A stretch of 64,000 bases of DNA. It comes from Natronosalvus rutilus. GTDB lineage: Archaea > Halobacteriota > Halobacteria > Halobacteriales > Natrialbaceae. Shown here piece by piece: positions 25,589 to 34,537 of the stretch. The stretch covers positions 806,001 to 870,000 of the forward strand of contig NZ_CP100355.1 in the NCBI RefSeq assembly GCF_024204665.1, given 5' to 3'. How positions within the stretch are numbered: position 1 is the first letter of the stretch; every line of letters begins with the position of its first letter. Below the pieces are notes generated by a model. That model ran no database searches. It was not told where the DNA came from and saw only the letters and a list, made by a program, of their open reading frames with translations. Made by a program: the position numbers and the translations under genes.

Positions 25589-26908
25589 ATGCAGGAGAAT
25601 CGATCCGGCGATCCCTTCGAGGCTTCTCGTCGAAACGCAGCGATCGGCTGGCTCGTCGTGGGCCTCCTCGCCGTACTCGCCACCGTTCACGCCCTCGAGT
25701 CGTCGTACCGGTGGTTCGTCTTCACCGGACTCGCAATCGTGATCGTCCTCCTGCCTGCCGCCTCGCGCCGGAACCCGTTCGCGATGCCGTCCTGGGAACT
25801 GATGGTGCTCGTCGCGATTCCCGTCGTCGACGCGACAGTCCTCGGCGAGACGTTCCTGACGTCGATCGCCACGTACGTCGCCGTCGCTGCCGTCGCGCTC
25901 GTGCTCGTCGCCGAGATCGATCGGTTCACGGCGGTTCGGATGACTCGCTCGTTCGCAATCGCACTGGTCGTCCTCACGACGCTCGCGGTCGCTGCGACCT
26001 GGAACGTCGTCCTCTGGCTCTCCGACGTGGTGCTCGAGACGTCGTACATTCTCACCGGCCGTTCCGAGGACGCGGCCAACCATGCGATGATGATGGACTT
26101 CGTTTACGCCGCGGTCGCCGGACTGCTCGCCGGAGTCCTCTTCAATCGATACCCGGTACAGCCGTCGCCGATGTCTGGCGATGGGGACCCCTCCGGTGCC
26201 CCTGACGACCGCTCGGCTCCAGATTGTGGCGAGGAATCCGACAGCACGCCGTCGCTGATTCGAGGTCGATTCGACGTCCCCGAACGGACGATCAGTAGCG
26301 TGGCCTGGCTCCTCCAGGCGGCCCTGGTCGTCGTCCTCCTCTACGGTCTCTCCGCACGGGACGTGACGACCATCGCCAACGCGAGCATCGCCCTCGCGAT
26401 CACCGCCCTCCCGGCGATTCTCGAGCGAAACTACCGCACGCCGCTTGAGCCGGAACTCGTGGTCTGGATCACGGGAGCAGTCTTGCTCCACGCGCTCGGA
26501 TCGGCGGGGCTCTACGGGCTTCTCGGGCAGTGGGACAGCCTGACCCACGCCCTCTCGGCGTCCATCGTCGCCGGCGCGGGCTACGCCGTCGTTCGAGCGA
26601 TCGACCTGCACACCGACTCGGTCTACCTGCCCAACCGGATGCTGTTCGTCTTCATCCTCATCTTCGTCCTGGCGTTCGGCGTCGTCTGGGAACTCATGGA
26701 GTTCGCCCTCGGCCTGATCGGTCGGTGGTCGGGCTACGAGGTGATCCTCGCCCAGCACGGGATCACCGACACAGTGGGGGACCTGTTCTACGACCTCGTC
26801 GGTGCCGTCCTCGTCGCCGCCTGGGGGTGGGTGTACCTCACCGACCTCTCCTCTCGACTCGCCGACCGTCTGGAGTCAGGTGACGCGGGGCGGAAAACGG
26901 AAGGCTAA
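25589..26908 (+). CDS. Large membrane protein with DUF2238/YjdF-like C-terminal half
   Basis: A 439-residue protein in two hydrophobic halves separated by a charged loop (about 190-225, SGDGDPSGAPDDRSAP). The C-terminal half carries WDSLTHALSASIVAG (about 313-327), VVWELMEFALG (about 368-378) and DTVGDLFYDLVGAVL (about 398-412). This conserved Asp/His, Glu and Asp pattern is that of DUF2238/YjdF membrane proteins. The N-terminal half has six further segments. Start ATG 25589 (MQENRSGD) follows the last non-conserved stretch. Confidence 0.82.
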   Translation: MQENRSGDPFEASRRNAAIGWLVVGLLAVLATVHALESSYRWFVFTGLAIVIVLLPAASRRNPFAMPSWELMVLVAIPVVDATVLGETFLTSIATYVAVAAVALVLVAEIDRFTAVRMTRSFAIALVVLTTLAVAATWNVVLWLSDVVLETSYILTGRSEDAANHAMMMDFVYAAVAGLLAGVLFNRYPVQPSPMSGDGDPSGAPDDRSAPDCGEESDSTPSLIRGRFDVPERTISSVAWLLQAALVVVLLYGLSARDVTTIANASIALAITALPAILERNYRTPLEPELVVWITGAVLLHALGSAGLYGLLGQWDSLTHALSASIVAGAGYAVVRAIDLHTDSVYLPNRMLFVFILIFVLAFGVVWELMEFALGLIGRWSGYEVILAQHGITDTVGDLFYDLVGAVLVAAWGWVYLTDLSSRLADRLESGDAGRKTEG

Positions 26909-27055
26909 TCGGACCGACCGGAATGGCCCGGCTGTCTCGCTCCGACTTATCTGATCGAAGTCGCCACCAGTCGGATTTGTTAACAGTCGAGTGGCAATTT
27001 AGTTCATCGTTTCTCGAATAGGCGTATTTCTCCCTCGAAACCGTACGAACGTCCT

Positions 27056-28366
27056 ATGGGTCCCCTCACTGCCAGACGCGAGTTCCTCGCGGGTGCGGCC
27101 ATCTGTGCGGCGACCGGAATCGCCGGATGTGCATCACCGTCCGCCACCGAATCGCCCGAATCGAGCACGACACTCGACACGACCGCCCAGTTACCGGACG
27201 CGATCGGTCTCCAGACGACGGTCGGTGGACTGGACGCGCCGCTCGCCGTCGCGTTCGTCCCCGGCACCGACCAGCGGTACATCGCCGAGCGCGACGGTCG
27301 CGTTCTGCGTCACGGGCCGAACGGTTTGCAGGACGAGCTCTTTCTCGACCTCCGCGACACGGTCGAGACAGAGGGAGAGAAAGGGTTGCTCGGGATTGCG
27401 CTACACCCGGACTTCCCGGACGACCGTCGGCTGTTCGTCCGGTACAGCGCGCCGCTTCGGGAGGGGATGCCCGAGGACTACAGTCACACGTTCGTCCTGG
27501 CCGCGTTCGAGGTGACCGAGGACGGGACGCGAGCGCGACGCGACTCGGAACGATCGATTCTCGAGATTCCGCAACCGAGAGACCTCCACAACGGCGGAGA
27601 CCTCGCGTTCGGCCCCGACGGGCACCTCTACGTCTCGGTTGGTGACAGCGGCGAATCCCCCGAGGATGTCTGGTACGACGGTCCAGGTGGCGGGAATGGG
27701 CAGGACGTGACCGAGAACTTGCTGGGGAGCGTACTGCGTCTCGACGTCGATTCCCGGACGGACGATCAGGGCTACGTCGTCCCGGAAGACAATCCGCTCG
27801 TCGGACAAGATGGGCTCGACGAGCACTACGCGTGGGGATTCCGGAACCCCTGGCGCCTGTCGTTCGACGGGGAGGACCTCTACGTCGCGGACGTCGGCCA
27901 GAACCGTTTCGAGGAGGTGAACCTCGTCGAGAAGGGGGGCAACTACGGCTGGAACGTCAAAGAGGGGACCCACTGCTACAAAACGGACGACTGTCCGGAC
28001 CGAACGCCGGATGACGTTCGGGGCGGCGAACCGCTTCGCGATCCCATCGTCGAGTACCCACACGAAGGCGACCCGATCAGCGGTGTCTCGGTCGTCGGCG
28101 GCTACGTCTACCGCGGGTCGACGCTGCCAGAACTCGACGGGCGCTACGTCTTCGGCGATTTCATCCCCGAGGGCCGGTTGTTCGTCGCCGGTCTTCCCGA
28201 CGACGCCGACACTGACGGACTGTGGCCGACCGCCGCCCTCGAGATCGCCGACGCGGAGAAACTCACGCGAGCGCTCTCGTTCGGCCGTGACGAGGACGGC
28301 GAGGTATACGTGCTGGGGACGGGATCCGAAGGAGGTGGACTCTTTCGGATCGTCTCGGCCGGGTGA
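27056..28366 (+). CDS. PQQ-dependent sugar dehydrogenase-type lipoprotein
   Basis: A 436-residue secreted beta-propeller of the soluble glucose dehydrogenase (GSDH) family. The signal TARREFLAGAAICAATGIAGC has twin Arg and a lipobox with Cys25, so it is Tat-exported and lipid-anchored. Family landmarks: LLGIALHPDF (about 112-121), HNGGDLAFGPDGHLYVSVGD (about 178-197), the Ca/PQQ-site-like YAWGFRNPWRLSF, NYGWNVKEGTH, and GGYVYRGSTLPELDGRYVFGD. PQQ supply is not encoded nearby, so cofactor and substrate are inferred from the family only. Confidence 0.9.
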   Translation: MGPLTARREFLAGAAICAATGIAGCASPSATESPESSTTLDTTAQLPDAIGLQTTVGGLDAPLAVAFVPGTDQRYIAERDGRVLRHGPNGLQDELFLDLRDTVETEGEKGLLGIALHPDFPDDRRLFVRYSAPLREGMPEDYSHTFVLAAFEVTEDGTRARRDSERSILEIPQPRDLHNGGDLAFGPDGHLYVSVGDSGESPEDVWYDGPGGGNGQDVTENLLGSVLRLDVDSRTDDQGYVVPEDNPLVGQDGLDEHYAWGFRNPWRLSFDGEDLYVADVGQNRFEEVNLVEKGGNYGWNVKEGTHCYKTDDCPDRTPDDVRGGEPLRDPIVEYPHEGDPISGVSVVGGYVYRGSTLPELDGRYVFGDFIPEGRLFVAGLPDDADTDGLWPTAALEIADAEKLTRALSFGRDEDGEVYVLGTGSEGGGLFRIVSAG

Positions 28367-28603
28367 TCGGCTCCTGCCGGTTTCTTCGGTTCTCGCCGCC
28401 TCGAGCCTCCGTCCGAATCCGCTCGAGGAGAGCGGTCACGCCGTTAACCGCACGCGCATCGACCCGTGGAACGTAGCCCCTGACCGACCGTCGTCTCCGA
28501 TTTCGACTGGAACGCACTCGAGTCTCGACTGTTGTTTTCTCGTGAGTCGTTCGCCTCCTCGCTTCTCGAGGAGCGTCGTCAGCACGATTCGAGTCCGTAT
28601 CTC

Positions 28604-29122
28604 TCAGCCGGGTGGTGTCTCCGATTCCGAAGTGGCAGTGTCGCGGCGCCGACGAACCGCCCACAGGAGCGCAGCACACGACCCGGACGCGAGGACCGGC
28701 CACCGATCGATGCTCTGATAGAGGTCCCCAGACGGAACCCGGTACTCGAGAATTGGCCAGAAGACGGCGTAGGACCGGCCCGTCGGGGTGATCAACAGCA
28801 GGTCGAGAACGTGGTGTGAAACGACGCCGATGGCCACCAGCGCGACGGCCCATTTGCGCTGCTCCGACGCCACTAGCAGGACGAGAAGGCCGGTTACGAG
28901 CGCGGATCCGACGAGGGTGTGCAACGGCTCCCACGAAAACGGGAGTCCGAACACGCCCGCGACGAACCCGTCCGAAACGGCCAGTTCGATTCGGTTCAGA
29001 TCCGGGCTCGCCGCGCCGGCCATGACGAGCGAGACGTGTGCCGGACGCAGCCGCTCGTATCGAAACGAGAGGAGCGTTCCGACGCTGTACCCGACCAGCA
29101 GGTGCGTGAATAGATCAGCCAC
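28604..29122 (-). CDS. Metal-dependent hydrolase-like membrane protein (DUF457)
   Basis: A 172-residue polytopic protein starting at GTG 29122 (MADLFTHLLVGYSVGT). DUF457 landmarks: LFTHLLVGY, AASPDLNRIEL (about 35-45), EPLHTLVGSALVTG (about 64-77) and VVSHHVLDLLL (about 99-109) with Asp and His ligands. The start overlaps the end of the upstream gene by eight bases, implying translational coupling. The ORF upstream of the GTG has no family likeness. Confidence 0.85.
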   Translation of the reverse strand: MADLFTHLLVGYSVGTLLSFRYERLRPAHVSLVMAGAASPDLNRIELAVSDGFVAGVFGLPFSWEPLHTLVGSALVTGLLVLLVASEQRKWAVALVAIGVVSHHVLDLLLITPTGRSYAVFWPILEYRVPSGDLYQSIDRWPVLASGSCAALLWAVRRRRDTATSESETPPG

Positions 29123-29711
29123 GATGATCACCGTCGTCCTCAGCGGGTCGGGCAGTTTGCTCGTGTTGCTGATCGCTGTCGGACGGGCAATCGTCGGACG
29201 CGCTTGCTCGCTCCGAGGCCCCTCGCGGTACGAACGCGATCGCCGCCGGATCGAGACGCCACTGCCGAATAAGTCGGCCGACGATCCAGAGCCCGCCAAC
29301 CATCGAAACGCCGTACAGGTAGCCGGCATCGGCGGGTTCACGCGTTACCGCTCGCTCGACCACGAGGGTGGACTCGTCCTCGAGGTATCCGAACGCGTTC
29401 ACGCGGTCGTTCACCTCGAGCGGCTCGTCAGCGTCCAGGATCCGCTCGTCGACGTCGACGAGCGTGAAGCGACCGTGACCGCTGGCGAGCGTCGCGACGA
29501 CGACGGGGTCGGTTTCGACGACGAAGCCGCCAATGACGACCTGCTCGCCGACGTAGGCCGCCCGGTCTTGCCGCACGTCCATCTGGTCGGGGGACTCACT
29601 TTCCAGGAGTTCGTCAGATGTCGTACCCGCTACGAGCAAACAGCCGACCAGGAGGGCGAGGAGAACGAACCCGGCGAGAGCGCGAGCGAGCTGGCCGTGT
29701 GGCTCTGCCAT
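29115..29711 (-). CDS. Membrane-anchored haloarchaeal protein with OB-like domain
   Basis: A 198-residue protein: one N-terminal membrane segment (about 10-29), an extracytoplasmic beta-rich region (about 50-120, AAYVGEQVVIGGFVVET ... FTLVDVDERILDADEPLEVNDRVNAFGYL) of OB-fold or nucleic-acid-binding-like pattern, a second membrane segment (about 135-150) and a charged tail. Overlaps the start of the DUF457 gene by eight bases, so the two are likely made together. Confidence 0.75.
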   Translation of the reverse strand: MAEPHGQLARALAGFVLLALLVGCLLVAGTTSDELLESESPDQMDVRQDRAAYVGEQVVIGGFVVETDPVVVATLASGHGRFTLVDVDERILDADEPLEVNDRVNAFGYLEDESTLVVERAVTREPADAGYLYGVSMVGGLWIVGRLIRQWRLDPAAIAFVPRGASERASASDDCPSDSDQQHEQTARPAEDDGDHRG

Positions 29712-30003
29712 GGTACCCGTTTCGTCTGAGCGTCGATAAGTGTCTTCCTTCCGTCCCTCTCAGCGCTTTTCGCAGGACTCGCGACGAGGGGTGAACGGTG
29801 GAACGAAACGAGAGGACGGTGGAAACGACGTAACCCCGTTGAAAATACGAACTGACCAGAACGGCCCAGCGCTATCGATGTGAACCGACCGTATTCCGCC
29901 GGGGAGTGAACTTGGTGCGAACGCCATCTCTCGGAACCGAGCGACGCTGATCGGGCACTCCGTACCGGTTCGTCTGCATTCTTGAAATTGGATGCTGCCA
30001 TAA

Positions 30004-30016
30004 TATTTAAATAATA
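30004..30016 (+). promoter_or_regulatory. TATA-box promoter of the RDD gene
   Basis: The 324 bases between 29711 and 30036 hold no gene. Near the end lies a strongly AT-rich TATTTAAATAATA, 20-32 bases before ATG 30036, as expected for a leaderless archaeal transcript. Confidence 0.6.
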
Positions 30017-30035
30017 TACGTAAGATCGGTACAGT

Positions 30036-30488
30036 ATGGATAGGTATCCATCACCTGATATGAACGAGCGGGTCGGCGTGTTAGACAGACGGTTCGAGGC
30101 GCTTCTCATCGATGGGATTCTCGTGGCGGTGATCGTCGGAATCCTCGGCTACGTCGCCGGAACGGTATTTCTCGACGGGCCGCTCGGTGGCTTCGGCGGC
30201 CTCCTGGTCTCCTTACAGTTCGGCGCCCCGGTCGCACTGGTGCTCTATCAAACCTCGTTCGAGGGGTACTTCGGACAGACGGTCGGCAAGCGCGCTCGGG
30301 GCATCGTCGTCGTCAGAAAAGACGGCACGCGGTGTACGTGGATGTCGGCGATACTGCGAAACCTTCTGCGAATTATCGACGTCCTGCCAGTGTTTTACGT
30401 CGTCGGCGTGATTTCGGCGTACGCGACGGGCGACCACCAGCGTATCGGCGATCTCGCAGCCAAGACAGTCGTTGTCGGGGCCGATTAA
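30036..30488 (+). CDS. RDD family membrane protein
   Basis: A 150-residue RDD protein with three membrane segments. The name-giving residues appear as RRFEALLIDGILVAV (about 18-32), followed by FEGYFGQTVGKRARGIVVV (about 76-94) and the C-terminal YATGDHQRIGDLAAKTVVV (about 128-146). Some family members act in Na+/H+ exchange, but the role is mostly unknown. A second ATG at residue 9 is possible; the TATA spacing favours 30036. Confidence 0.92.
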   Translation: MDRYPSPDMNERVGVLDRRFEALLIDGILVAVIVGILGYVAGTVFLDGPLGGFGGLLVSLQFGAPVALVLYQTSFEGYFGQTVGKRARGIVVVRKDGTRCTWMSAILRNLLRIIDVLPVFYVVGVISAYATGDHQRIGDLAAKTVVVGAD

Positions 30489-31111
30489 CCGCGAGTATCG
30501 ACGTGATCGCGTGTCGAACGTCGTCTGCCTCAACCGAGTGTCGAGAGCCACCTTTGGTGATTACTTCCTTCTCGACGCAGAACGGAGTTTGCATCCACTC
30601 CTCCCTAACGGGCGAGATTCTCGAGCGTCGAGTGAGATGACTCTCGAACCGTGGATGACGTTCAGGTAGCGACCTCCGTACGTCCGTCACAACGCTGGTG
30701 AGCAACGTTCGTCGTCGTTCGAGTCCAGGAGGCTTGGGTTCGTCGCCTCCCTCACCGATAGCGGTGACGGGGTGTATTCTTTGGTTTCTCTTCGATTTTC
30801 GTCCGTTCGAGTCGTGCTGGATCGGTCGCTGTCCTTGTCGTTGCCATCCTGGCCGGCGACCCCGTCCTCCGTCTCGCGATTTACCCGCGTATCAGATATC
30901 GTCGTCTTCGACGATCGGCGACACGTCACCTCGGTGGCAGATTTCGGTATCCAGGGGCGCGCCAGCCCTGATTTAGTCGAACGCTCGTCGCTCGCATCGC
31001 TACTCGAGACCTTCGAGTGCTCGACGTTCACGTCGCACTGTCGGCGAGCACGTTAAGGGAACGAGACGACGCTCGCCGGCGGCCGCTCCCCGCCGGAACT
31101 CGTCAGGTCAA
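30489..31111. other. Long non-coding stretch
   Basis: Over 600 bases with no convincing gene. Open frames on both strands (for example 30687-31031 minus) are Ser/Arg/Thr-rich rather than acidic and have no recognisable domain. GC content seems slightly lower than neighbours. It may be a decayed gene; no repeat or RNA gene was recognised. Confidence 0.5.
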
Positions 31112-31972
31112 TTAGCCGGCCGCCTCGGTCAGCCGCTGGATTTCGTCGTCCGCGAGCGAGAGCTGCGACGCCGCGACGTTCGACTCGACGTGATCCGGAT
31201 CCGACGTGCCGGGGATCGGGAGGAGGACGTCGGCTCGCTTGAGCAACCACGCCAGTGCGACCTGGCGCTGCGTCGCATCGTGTTCAGCTGCGATTTCGTC
31301 GAGGAGGTCGCCGTGTGCCTCGAGGTCGTCGCCGTCGATCGGTGCCCACGGGATGAACCCGATGTCGTTCTCGACACAGACCTCCAGAACGTCCGCCGAC
31401 GAACGGTCGTTCACGTTGTACCGGTTCTGGACGGTGGCGACCTCGACCTGTTCGCGCGCTTCGTCGAGTTGTTCCGGAGAGACGTTGCTGAGGCCAACCT
31501 CGCGAACGAGCCCCTCGTCTTTGAGTTCGGCGAAGGCCGCCACGGAATCCGCGAACAGCGTGTCGTCGTCCGGTCGATGGAACTGGTAGAGGTCGATGGC
31601 GTCGGTCCTCAGTCGATCGAGCGACGTGAGCACCTGGTTGCGAATGTAGTCCGGGTCACCGTGAGCGATCCAGTCGCCTTCGCGGTTGCGGAGCAGCCCC
31701 GCCTTGGTCGCGACGAGTACGTCGTCACGGTCGCCGAGCGCCTCACCGACGAGTCGCTCGCTGACGCCGGGGCCGTAGGAGTCCGCCGTGTCGACGAAGT
31801 CGACGCCGCAGTCGACGGCGCGTTGAACGACCTGTTGGGCGGCCTCCTCGTCCTCCGGCGGACCAATGATGTTGTCGCCGCAGAGACGCATCGCCCCGAA
31901 CCCGAGGCGGTGGACGGTCGTGTCGCCGATCTCGAACGTATCGCTCTCGTTTGTGATCGAGTCACTACTCAC
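31112..31972 (-). CDS. Aldo/keto reductase
   Basis: A 286-residue NAD(P)H-dependent (alpha/beta)8 oxidoreductase starting at GTG 31972 (MSSDSITNESDTFEIG). The catalytic tetrad is visible: Asp in FVDTADSYGPG with Tyr, Lys in VATKAGLL and His in YQFHRPD. The cofactor-binding end PIPGTSDPDHVESN is intact. Similar to bacterial general-stress and YajO-like reductases; substrate unknown. The longer frame reaching 32185 runs into tRNA-like repeat DNA and is not coding there. Confidence 0.9.
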   Translation of the reverse strand: MSSDSITNESDTFEIGDTTVHRLGFGAMRLCGDNIIGPPEDEEAAQQVVQRAVDCGVDFVDTADSYGPGVSERLVGEALGDRDDVLVATKAGLLRNREGDWIAHGDPDYIRNQVLTSLDRLRTDAIDLYQFHRPDDDTLFADSVAAFAELKDEGLVREVGLSNVSPEQLDEAREQVEVATVQNRYNVNDRSSADVLEVCVENDIGFIPWAPIDGDDLEAHGDLLDEIAAEHDATQRQVALAWLLKRADVLLPIPGTSDPDHVESNVAASQLSLADDEIQRLTEAAG

Positions 31973-32107
31973 GTCGGTGTCTCCGGTCCACGGCGGGATA
32001 ACCGTTGGGCGGTCATTTGCCGTGTTCTCAGCGCCGAGGTCGTGCCACGACCTATCGAACTTGGGGGCTGCTCGAGTGAGAATCGCTTCTGATACGAGTG
32101 AAAAAGG

Positions 32108-32190
32108 GATGTCGCCTCCCGGATTTGAACCGAAGGAAGATGGTCGCTCTCGCTTCGCTCGAGCGCTGCGACTTCTAGGGTTCAAATCCA
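32108..32190 (-). repeat. tRNA-Phe tail palindrome
   Basis: A copy of the tRNA-Phe 3' tail (32110-32131, 21 of 22 bases identical) lies opposite an inverted T-arm (32178-32190). Between them is a GC-rich hairpin block (32142-32176) that is nearly identical to one beside tRNA-Val (40284-40320). It sits outside the integrated element. Without the element it would lie about 70-130 bases downstream of tRNA-Phe. Confidence 0.82.
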
Positions 32191-32256
32191 GTCGGGTGCA
32201 GTTTCACGGCCGACGGCTCACTCGCAGCGCTCGTTCGCGTTGTCGACCGTAGAAAC

Positions 32257-32340
32257 ATGCCGCCTCCCGGATTTGAAAAACGCGAGACTGGCGTCTCGCT
32301 TCCCCGCTCGCTGCGCTCGCGGGGACCGGGGACAGCTCGA
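32257..32340 (-). repeat. Left attachment site, interrupted by hairpin DNA
   Basis: Positions 32257-32277 and 32326-32340 together match tRNA-Phe 37885-37920 exactly (36 bases). A 48-base block (32278-32325) splits them within the T-loop sequence. The block holds GCGAGAC/GTCTCGC with a four-base loop and CCCCGC/GCGGGG with a longer loop. Confidence 0.85.
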
Positions 32341-32384
32341 ACACGCGACGACCCCGCGTCTCTGCCTGCGTTTCGGACTCAACT

Positions 32385-33404
32385 ATGAACGAAACGCTCG
32401 AACCCATCTCGCCTATTGAAGCGAAGGAAATGTACCTCAACGCGAGGAAACACGAGGTGTCGCAAAGCACCCTCGACGGGTATCATTACCGTCTCAAACA
32501 CTTCATCCGTTGGTGTGATAACGTCGAAGGACTCGATAATATGAACGACCTCACCGGACGGAAGTTGCAACAATTCAAAACGTGGCGGCGGGACGATGGG
32601 AGTTTGAAACCCATCACGTTAGAAGGCAACCTCGATGCGCTCCGTGTATTCATCCGTTGGTGTGAGTCGATCGATGCCGTCACCGAAGGACTACACGATA
32701 AAATCGTGATGCCCGTCCTGAAGAAGCACGATGAACAAGCAGACGGTATCCTCGACGGTGACGATGCCGACGAACTGCTGTCGTACTTACGGCGTTTCAA
32801 ATACGCCTCACGTCGCCACGTCGTTATCGAATTGTTCTGGCAAACGGGAATGCGTCTCGGGGCACTACGCTCGATCGATGTTACCGACTACGATCCCGAA
32901 AACAGATCGATCCTCCTCGAACACCGACCTAACTCCGATACGCCGTTGAAGAACGGTGAGGAAGGGGAACGTCTCGTTGCATTGACCTCGGAGTTGTGTC
33001 GTGTCCTCGATGACTGGATCGACCACAATCGCCACGACGTTACCGATGAATACGGACGTAAACCGTTGCTAACGACGGAGAACGGCCGGATACTGGGCTC
33101 GTCGGTTCGTGATGAAGTGTATTTTGTCACTCGCCCCTGCTTCTACGGTGTTGACTGTCCTGTTGGTCGTGACCCGGGTGAATGCGAAGCGACGAACTAC
33201 GGGCATTACAGCAAGTGTCCCTCGAATGTGAGTCCTCACGATGTTCGCCGTGGATCAATCACGCACCACTTGTCGAACGACATCCCCGAGAAGGTCGTGA
33301 GCGATCGGATGAACGTGGGCATGGATGTTTTGGATATCCACTACGACAAACGGTCGGAACAAGTGAAGATGGAGCAACGACGTGCGTATCTTGAAAACGT
33401 TTAA
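32385..33404 (+). CDS. int: Tyrosine recombinase / integrase
   Basis: Site-specific recombinase of 339 residues that would move the element into tRNA-Phe. An N-terminal SAM-like arm (about 10-95, two FIRWCDN/FIRWCES repeats) is followed by the catalytic domain: Arg157 in GMRLGALR, Lys near 189, His285 and Arg288 in SPHDVRRG, and nucleophile Tyr320 in DIHYDK. A four-Cys insertion (Cys252, 258, 267, 278) just before the HxxR box is a putative zinc site seen in haloarchaeal integrases. Its stop overlaps the convergent gene's stop by two bases. Confidence 0.92.
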   Translation: MNETLEPISPIEAKEMYLNARKHEVSQSTLDGYHYRLKHFIRWCDNVEGLDNMNDLTGRKLQQFKTWRRDDGSLKPITLEGNLDALRVFIRWCESIDAVTEGLHDKIVMPVLKKHDEQADGILDGDDADELLSYLRRFKYASRRHVVIELFWQTGMRLGALRSIDVTDYDPENRSILLEHRPNSDTPLKNGEEGERLVALTSELCRVLDDWIDHNRHDVTDEYGRKPLLTTENGRILGSSVRDEVYFVTRPCFYGVDCPVGRDPGECEATNYGHYSKCPSNVSPHDVRRGSITHHLSNDIPEKVVSDRMNVGMDVLDIHYDKRSEQVKMEQRRAYLENV

Positions 33405-34507
33405 TCGGATTCATCTAAATCAGACACAGGAATTGAGTACAAATTGGTATCACGAAGTTGGTTCTCGAACTCATCAAGTAATGGTTGGCGGGCATGTGAG
33501 CATGCAGCGTAGGCATCACTTGCTTCTTGTGGTGTCGCGCTTTTTCCTTCGTGAATAATTTCGTGTCTCAACTCATAGGCCTCTTGTTTGAATTGTTGGA
33601 ATTCGCTTGTGCCAACATAATCAAATCCAATGTGATCGGGTATATGATTGTAGCAAATGTTGTTGAATTTATCATACTCGCCATCAGTTTTGATTTTATC
33701 GTCTATCTTGCTCTGCGACCATCCATTAGCATCTAAAATTGTCTCAACAGCGGATTTCACCCAAAATTCTAAAAATCGGTATGATGCAATCACGGCTAAA
33801 TCGTATTCTTGAGTACTCAGTTTATCTAATGCATCCAAATCCAGTTTTTGGTAAGGGTTGACTGGTGATTCATTAATTAATTTCACCCTCAATTTCTCAT
33901 CCAAATCATTCGATATTGTACCGCCAAATCCTTGAAATTCTGAGGGGGTTATCGTCCTAGATATTTCTCGATAATTTTCATCATCCTCAAAAATACGAAT
34001 CCCAAATTCCATTATCTCTTCAACACTCAGTGGTCGAATCCAGTATGCGTGAGACGCAGATTTGTACACTTCAAGAAATCTGTTGATGTATTTGACAGCA
34101 CTGGTTATATAATATTCCGCCTCTGGATCCATTGAGGCGATATTAGACCCCCAAGCATGTTCCATTTTGTCTACCACAGTTGATGCTTCAAAATTATTGG
34201 GTGTCGTGCTGATGAATTCTTCGCCGAACCAAACTTGGACCTCGGCATATGATATTTTGCCAAGTCTATCTGCTTCTACTGTTCCAGCGATCTTTGCCCC
34301 TCCCGCTTGATTAGGTATCCTTTTAAATCGCAACTGTGCTGTTATCCCATCGATATTAATATTGTATGCATTTTCTTCATTAGAAATAGAATCTTCAACC
34401 CTTGGAGTGAATGGGATTACACACCTGATGGCGACTGTGTGCGGGTCTTCGTCCTGCTCGATCATTCTCATCGAAATTTGAACTAAATCTACATAAAATA
34501 TGCTCAT
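33401..34507 (-). CDS. Element cargo protein with HEPN-like C-terminus
   Basis: A 368-residue protein in visibly AT-rich DNA, not strongly acidic, so recently acquired. Residues 1-130 are beta-rich; 130-270 are mixed. The C-terminal part (about 225-350) is helical with YELRHEIIHEG: Arg314 and His319 form the Rx4H pair of HEPN ribonuclease domains, preceded by a helix ASYRFLEFWVKSAVETIL as in HEPN folds. An abortive-infection or similar defence function is inference from this motif and location. I do not recognise the N-terminal domain. Confidence 0.75.
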   Translation of the reverse strand: MSIFYVDLVQISMRMIEQDEDPHTVAIRCVIPFTPRVEDSISNEENAYNINIDGITAQLRFKRIPNQAGGAKIAGTVEADRLGKISYAEVQVWFGEEFISTTPNNFEASTVVDKMEHAWGSNIASMDPEAEYYITSAVKYINRFLEVYKSASHAYWIRPLSVEEIMEFGIRIFEDDENYREISRTITPSEFQGFGGTISNDLDEKLRVKLINESPVNPYQKLDLDALDKLSTQEYDLAVIASYRFLEFWVKSAVETILDANGWSQSKIDDKIKTDGEYDKFNNICYNHIPDHIGFDYVGTSEFQQFKQEAYELRHEIIHEGKSATPQEASDAYAACSHARQPLLDEFENQLRDTNLYSIPVSDLDESD

Positions 34508-34537
34508 GGGTAGAACCGTTACCCAATTTCACTCTTT

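Noticed and set aside
30687-31031. 114-residue minus frame in the gene-free stretch
   Set aside because: Composition is not haloarchaeal, no domain, no promoter; overlapping frames on the other strand are equally poor.
32108-32190. Tail palindrome as an ordinary transcription terminator
   Set aside because: The direct copy of the matching tRNA tail and the block shared with tRNA-Val go beyond a simple terminator hairpin.
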